A stretch of 64,000 bases of DNA from Mycoplana rhizolycopersici (GTDB lineage: Bacteria > Pseudomonadota > Alphaproteobacteria > Rhizobiales > Rhizobiaceae): contig NZ_JABXYK010000015.1 of NCBI RefSeq assembly GCF_013378445.1, positions 1 through 64,000 of the forward strand, given 5' to 3'. Shown here one piece after another: positions 60,381 through 64,000 of this stretch. A program made the position numbers and the translations under genes. The notes under the pieces were generated by a model. That model was not told the origin of the DNA. It worked only from the letters and a program-made list of their open reading frames with translations, and did not search any database. Position 1 is the stretch's first letter; each line of letters begins with the position of its first letter.

Positions 60381-61900
60381 CGCAACAGGCCGCCACGCCG
60401 CTCCTTGAAATGCGCGACATCAGCAAGACCTTCGGCGCATCGAAGGCTTTGTCGCATGTCAGCCTCACCGTGCATGCCGGCGAAGTGCACGCACTGATGG
60501 GCGAAAACGGTGCGGGCAAATCGACGCTGATGAAAATCCTGTCCGGGGCCTATACCGCCGATCCCGGCGGTTCGGTGCTGATCGACGGCGAACCGGTCAC
60601 GCTCGGCGATCCCTTGAAGGCCAAGGCCTATGGCATCGCCGTGATTTACCAGGAGCTGTCGCTCGCACCGAACCTCACGGTGGCGCAGAACATGTTCCTC
60701 GGCAACGAGCCCTCGCGTTTCGGCCTTGCCGACCGCGCCGAGATGCGCCGGCGTGCCGAACCGATCCTCAAGCAGCTCGGCATCAGTTTCGATTCCGCAC
60801 GCCGTGTTGCGGAGCTTTCGCTCGGCGAGCGGCAGATGGTGGAAATCGCGCGGGCGCTGACGACCAATGCGCGCATCATTGTCATGGACGAACCGACGAC
60901 ATCGCTCACCACGCGCGAGACCGACCGGCTGTTCGATGTCATCGCCCGTCTCAAGGCCGACGGCATCGCCATCATATACATCAGTCACCGCATGGAGGAG
61001 ATCTACCAGCTCTCGGACCGTGTCAGCGTGTTGCGCGACGGTGCCTATGTCGGCACACTCGACCGTGACGGGCTCTCGGCCAGCAAGCTGGTCTCGATGA
61101 TGGTCGGCCGCGATCTCTCGTCCTTCTACAAGAAGGAGCACAGGCAGGTGGAAGGCGAGCGCGCAGCAGTGCTTTCCGTCAACAACATCGGCGACGGCAA
61201 GCGCGTGCACGACTGCTCATTTGACGTGCGCGCAGGCGAAGTCCTTGGCATTGCCGGCCTCGTCGGTTCGGGCCGCACGGAACTTGCCCGCCTCGTCTAC
61301 GGCGCCGACCGACGCACGACTGGCAGCGTATCGCTGAACGGCAGGACGTTGACGATCGCCTCGCCAAGCGACGCGCTCGATGCCGGCATCGCCTATCTCA
61401 CCGAGGACCGCAAGGCGCTCGGCCTCTTCCTCGACATGTCGATCAGCGACAACATCAATATCGGCGTCATCGCAGAAGACGCGAAGGTGGGCGGTGCGCT
61501 GAATTTCGCCAAGGCCAGGGAGCGGGCGAGCGGCGCCGTCAAGGCGCTGGCGATCCGCACGGCCGGCACGCAGATCAATGTCGGCGCGCTCTCGGGCGGC
61601 AACCAGCAGAAGGCGCTTCTGGCCCGCCTGCTGGAGACCAGGCCGAAGGCGATCATCCTCGACGAGCCGACGCGCGGCGTCGATGTCGGCGCCAAGTCGG
61701 AAATCTACCGCATCATCGATGATCTCGCGCAGAACGGCATCGCCATCATCGTCATCTCCAGCGACCTGCCGGAAATCCTCGGCATCGCCGACCGCGTGCT
61801 GGTCATGCGCGAGGGGCACATTGCCGGCGAAGTGACCCAGCCGATCGACCAGGAAGCAGTGATGGCGCTGGCGACCGGCACGGCCGGCGCTGCGGCCTGA
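60377..61900 (+). CDS. Ribose-type sugar ABC transporter ATPase (RbsA-like)
   Basis: This 507-residue double ATPase has [20 protein letters not shown], the signature region [15 protein letters not shown] and [11 protein letters not shown] in the first half; the second half has [34 protein letters not shown] and [15 protein letters not shown]. The ATG overlaps the kinase stop (ATGA). Its partners are the permease and binding protein downstream. Distinct from the transporter at 45804-49354. Confidence 0.92.
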   Translation: MTQQAATPLLEMRDISKTFGASKALSHVSLTVHAGEVHALMGENGAGKSTLMKILSGAYTADPGGSVLIDGEPVTLGDPLKAKAYGIAVIYQELSLAPNLTVAQNMFLGNEPSRFGLADRAEMRRRAEPILKQLGISFDSARRVAELSLGERQMVEIARALTTNARIIVMDEPTTSLTTRETDRLFDVIARLKADGIAIIYISHRMEEIYQLSDRVSVLRDGAYVGTLDRDGLSASKLVSMMVGRDLSSFYKKEHRQVEGERAAVLSVNNIGDGKRVHDCSFDVRAGEVLGIAGLVGSGRTELARLVYGADRRTTGSVSLNGRTLTIASPSDALDAGIAYLTEDRKALGLFLDMSISDNINIGVIAEDAKVGGALNFAKARERASGAVKALAIRTAGTQINVGALSGGNQQKALLARLLETRPKAIILDEPTRGVDVGAKSEIYRIIDDLAQNGIAIIVISSDLPEILGIADRVLVMREGHIAGEVTQPIDQEAVMALATGTAGAAA

Positions 61901-61926
61901 CGAAGCAGAAGAAACGGGACGGAACC

Positions 61927-62910
61927 ATGGCTGCAAGCGAAACCGAACAGGCCCGAATGGACAAGCTGAAGCTGCGCTCGACGCTGACGGCGCTCGGCAT
62001 GCTGCCGGTGCTAATACTGCTCGCTATCGGCTTCCACCTGCTGTCCGGCCGGTTCCTGTCAGTCAACAACCTGTCGATCGTCATGCAGCAGGCCTCGATC
62101 AACACGGTGCTTGCCGCCGGCATGACCTTCGTCATCCTGACCGGCGGTATCGACCTCTCCGTGGGCTCGATCCTCGCCGCCTCAGCGATGATCGCCGTCA
62201 TCGTCTCGCTGGTGCCGGATCTCGGCATGCTCGGCGTTCCCGCAGCCATCCTTGCCGGCCTCGCTTGCGGCTTCCTCAATGGCGCGATCATCGCCTGGTT
62301 GAAACTGCCGCCCTTCATCGTGACCCTCGGCTCGCTGACGGCGATCCGCGGCGTGGCCCGCCTGCTCGGCAACGATACGACCGTCTTCAATGCGGACCTG
62401 CCCTTCGATTTCATCGGCAATGGCACGCTGTTCGGCGTGCCTTGGCTCGCCATCATCGCCATCGCGACGATCCTCGTTTCGTGGTTCATCCTGAAGCGCA
62501 CAGTGCTCGGCACCTGGATCTACGCCGTCGGCGGCAATTCCGAGGCTGCGCGCCTCACCGGCATCAAGGTGCCGCTGGTGCTTCTCTTCGTCTATTCGAT
62601 GTCAGGCCTGCTCTCCGGCCTGGGCGGCGCCATGTCGGCTGCGCGCCTCTATGCCGCCAACGGCCTGCAGCTCGGCCAGGCCTATGAACTCGATGCCATC
62701 GCGGCGGTCATCCTCGGCGGCACCAGCTTCGTCGGCGGCGTCGGCTCCATCTGGGGCACGCTGATCGGGGCGCTCATCATCGCCGTGCTTTCCAACGGCC
62801 TCATCCTCGTGGGCGTCTCGGACATCTGGCAATACATCATCAAGGGCCTCGTCATCATCGTCGCCGTCGGCCTCGATCGGTACAGGCTGCAAGGGCTTAG
62901 CCGGACGTAG
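61927..62910 (+). CDS. Ribose-type sugar ABC transporter permease (RbsC-like)
   Basis: The 327-residue permease has GMTFVILTGGIDLSVGSILA, LPPFIVTLGSLTAIRGVARL, YAVGGNSEAARLTGIKVPL and ELDAIAAVILGGTSFVGGVG. It follows the ATPase gene by 26 bp with a usable GGGACGGA upstream. Channel of the second sugar importer. Confidence 0.92.
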   Translation: MAASETEQARMDKLKLRSTLTALGMLPVLILLAIGFHLLSGRFLSVNNLSIVMQQASINTVLAAGMTFVILTGGIDLSVGSILAASAMIAVIVSLVPDLGMLGVPAAILAGLACGFLNGAIIAWLKLPPFIVTLGSLTAIRGVARLLGNDTTVFNADLPFDFIGNGTLFGVPWLAIIAIATILVSWFILKRTVLGTWIYAVGGNSEAARLTGIKVPLVLLFVYSMSGLLSGLGGAMSAARLYAANGLQLGQAYELDAIAAVILGGTSFVGGVGSIWGTLIGALIIAVLSNGLILVGVSDIWQYIIKGLVIIVAVGLDRYRLQGLSRT

Positions 62911-62978
62911 TCCCCGGCTGAACGAACCGGTCGTCACCGGAAACAACGGCGCAAAACGCGCCACCAAAGGAGGAAAAC

Positions 62979-63917
62979 ATGCGTCTTATGCCAAAATTGC
63001 TTATCGGCACAGCACTTGCCGCCGCGATCAGCATGCCCGCAGCCGCCAAGGATCTCAACAAGATCGGCATCTCGGTCGGCCTGCTGGGTAATCCGTTCTT
63101 CGTCGCCACCATCAAGGGCATCGAGGACCGCGCGAAGGAAATCAACCCGAACGTCGAGGTCATCTCCGTCTCGGCCGACTACGACCTGAACAAGCAGGTC
63201 TCGCAGGTCGACAGCTTCATCGCTGCCGGCGTCGACATCATCATGCTCAACGCCGTCGATGCGAAGGCGATCGCTCCTGCCGTGAAGAAGGCGCAGGCTG
63301 CAGGCGTCGTCGTCGCCGCCTTCGACGTCTCCGCACCAGGCGCCGACGTCACCGTCATGACGAACAATGTCAAGGCCGGCGAGGAGGCCTGCAACTACAT
63401 CGCCGAAAAGCTTGGCAACAAGGGCGACGTTGTCATCATCAACGGCCCGGCCTCCTCCTCGATCCTCGAACGCGTGCAGGGCTGCAAGGAAGCGCTCGGA
63501 AAGCACGCCGACATCAAGATCCTGTCGGACGACCAGAACGGCCAGGGCTCGCGCGATGGCGGTCTTGCCGTGATGCAGGGCCTGCTTACCCGCTTCGACA
63601 AGATCGACGCCGTCTTTGCGATCAACGACCCGACGGCGATCGGCGCCGAGCTGGCGGCCAAGCAGCTGAACCGCAACGAGTTCTTCTTCACTGCCGTCGA
63701 TGGCGCCCCCGACATCGAGAAATCGCTTGCCAGCGGCAATTCCATGATCAAGGCGTCTGCCTCGCAGGATCCCTATGTCATGGCCGGTCAGGCGCTGCAG
63801 CTCGGCGTCGAGGTTCTGAAGGGCAACAAGCCGGCGGAACCCGTCGTGCTGCTCGACCCGCAGCTGATCACGGCTGAAAACGTCAAGGACTACAAGGGCT
63901 GGACCGCAGCCCGCTAA
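62979..63917 (+). CDS. Ribose-type sugar-binding protein (RbsB-like)
   Basis: The 312-residue protein has a signal peptide (PKLLIGTALAAAISMPAAAK), KIGISVGLLGNPFFVATIKG, VVVAAFDVSAPGADVTVMTN and INDPTAIGAELAAKQ, in which N and D residues typically hydrogen-bond sugar hydroxyls. AAAGGAGGAAA precedes the ATG. Last gene visible of the DeoR operon. Confidence 0.92.
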   Translation: MRLMPKLLIGTALAAAISMPAAAKDLNKIGISVGLLGNPFFVATIKGIEDRAKEINPNVEVISVSADYDLNKQVSQVDSFIAAGVDIIMLNAVDAKAIAPAVKKAQAAGVVVAAFDVSAPGADVTVMTNNVKAGEEACNYIAEKLGNKGDVVIINGPASSSILERVQGCKEALGKHADIKILSDDQNGQGSRDGGLAVMQGLLTRFDKIDAVFAINDPTAIGAELAAKQLNRNEFFFTAVDGAPDIEKSLASGNSMIKASASQDPYVMAGQALQLGVEVLKGNKPAEPVVLLDPQLITAENVKDYKGWTAAR

Positions 63918-63935
63918 ATACTTCTCCCGGACGGT

Positions 63936-63964
63936 CGGGTGCGCCCGCGCAAGCGGCGTGCCCG
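63936..63964 (+). terminator. Candidate terminator after the sugar ABC operon
   Basis: CGGGTGCGCC (63936-63945) can pair over ten positions, two of them G-U, with GGCGTGCCCG (63955-63964). The following sequence is moderately T-rich (CTTGTTTCATTCTTTC). It lies 19 bp after the binding-protein stop codon. Confidence 0.5.
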
Positions 63965-64000
63965 GCCGATGCTTGTTTCATTCTTTCAGAAAGCGGCCAG

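Overview
The window looks like an accessory catabolic region of a Rhizobiaceae-type alphaproteobacterium (Rhizobium, Ensifer, Shinella or Agrobacterium-like), probably on a megaplasmid or genomic island. The evidence is high-GC coding sequence, many solute-binding transporters (TRAP, TctABC, polar amino-acid ABC, ribose-type ABC), GcvA-like LysR, IclR, SorC and DeoR regulators each next to a transporter operon, and IS66, IS256, IS3 and IS21 relatives typical of rhizobial plasmids. No rRNA, tRNA, CRISPR, replication or core housekeeping gene was seen. The organism call is inference from gene content.

1-6000 is an insertion-sequence graveyard. The end of an IS3-family element abuts an IS256-family element. 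The IS256 transposase is split by an IS66-family element of about 4 kb flanked by an 8-bp direct repeat. The IS66 element carries tnpA, a frameshifted tnpB, tnpC and an extra class-V PLP-enzyme gene. Smaller IS3 and IS21 scars lie at 5.5-6.0 kb and 15.6-15.9 kb.

6000-15500 is a shikimate/quinate-like locus: a TetR regulator with a palindromic operator, shikimate dehydrogenase (aroE), a collapsed 3-dehydroshikimate dehydratase, an SMP-30 lactonase, two paralogous TRAP binding proteins, a GntR regulator, TRAP DctQ and DctM, type II dehydroquinase (aroQ) and a BASS-family transporter.

16000-23600 is an acyl-CoA module: IclR regulator, CoA ligase, two crotonase-fold enzymes and a TctABC tricarboxylate-type transporter. 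The enzyme operon and the tctBA operon share a 17-bp promoter-proximal element.

24000-31000 is a sugar-acid-like TRAP operon: Rossmann/SAF oxidoreductase, ABM-domain protein, beta-hydroxyacid dehydrogenase, DctPQM and gluconokinase, with a convergent LysR gene.

31300-36500 holds a TetR-controlled redox cluster (SDR, an old-yellow-enzyme gene with an internal deletion, a zinc-less alcohol/quinone oxidoreductase, an aldo/keto reductase stub), a VapBC toxin-antitoxin pair, and fragments of a peptide ABC permease and an aminotransferase.

36500-44300 is an arginine/ornithine/citrulline-type catabolic locus: Lrp regulator, ornithine cyclodeaminase, CtlX-like hydrolase, an agmatinase-family ureohydrolase with an altered metal-site motif, a polar amino-acid ABC transporter and a LysR regulator.

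45000-64000 holds two adjacent sugar or polyol loci, each with its own ribose-type ABC importer. The first has two SDRs, a split transketolase, an FGGY kinase and a SorC/EryD-like regulator. The second has a DeoR regulator, two FGGY kinases, a class II aldolase and a HAD phosphatase. Their substrates cannot be read from the sequence and they are the best candidates for undescribed pathways here.
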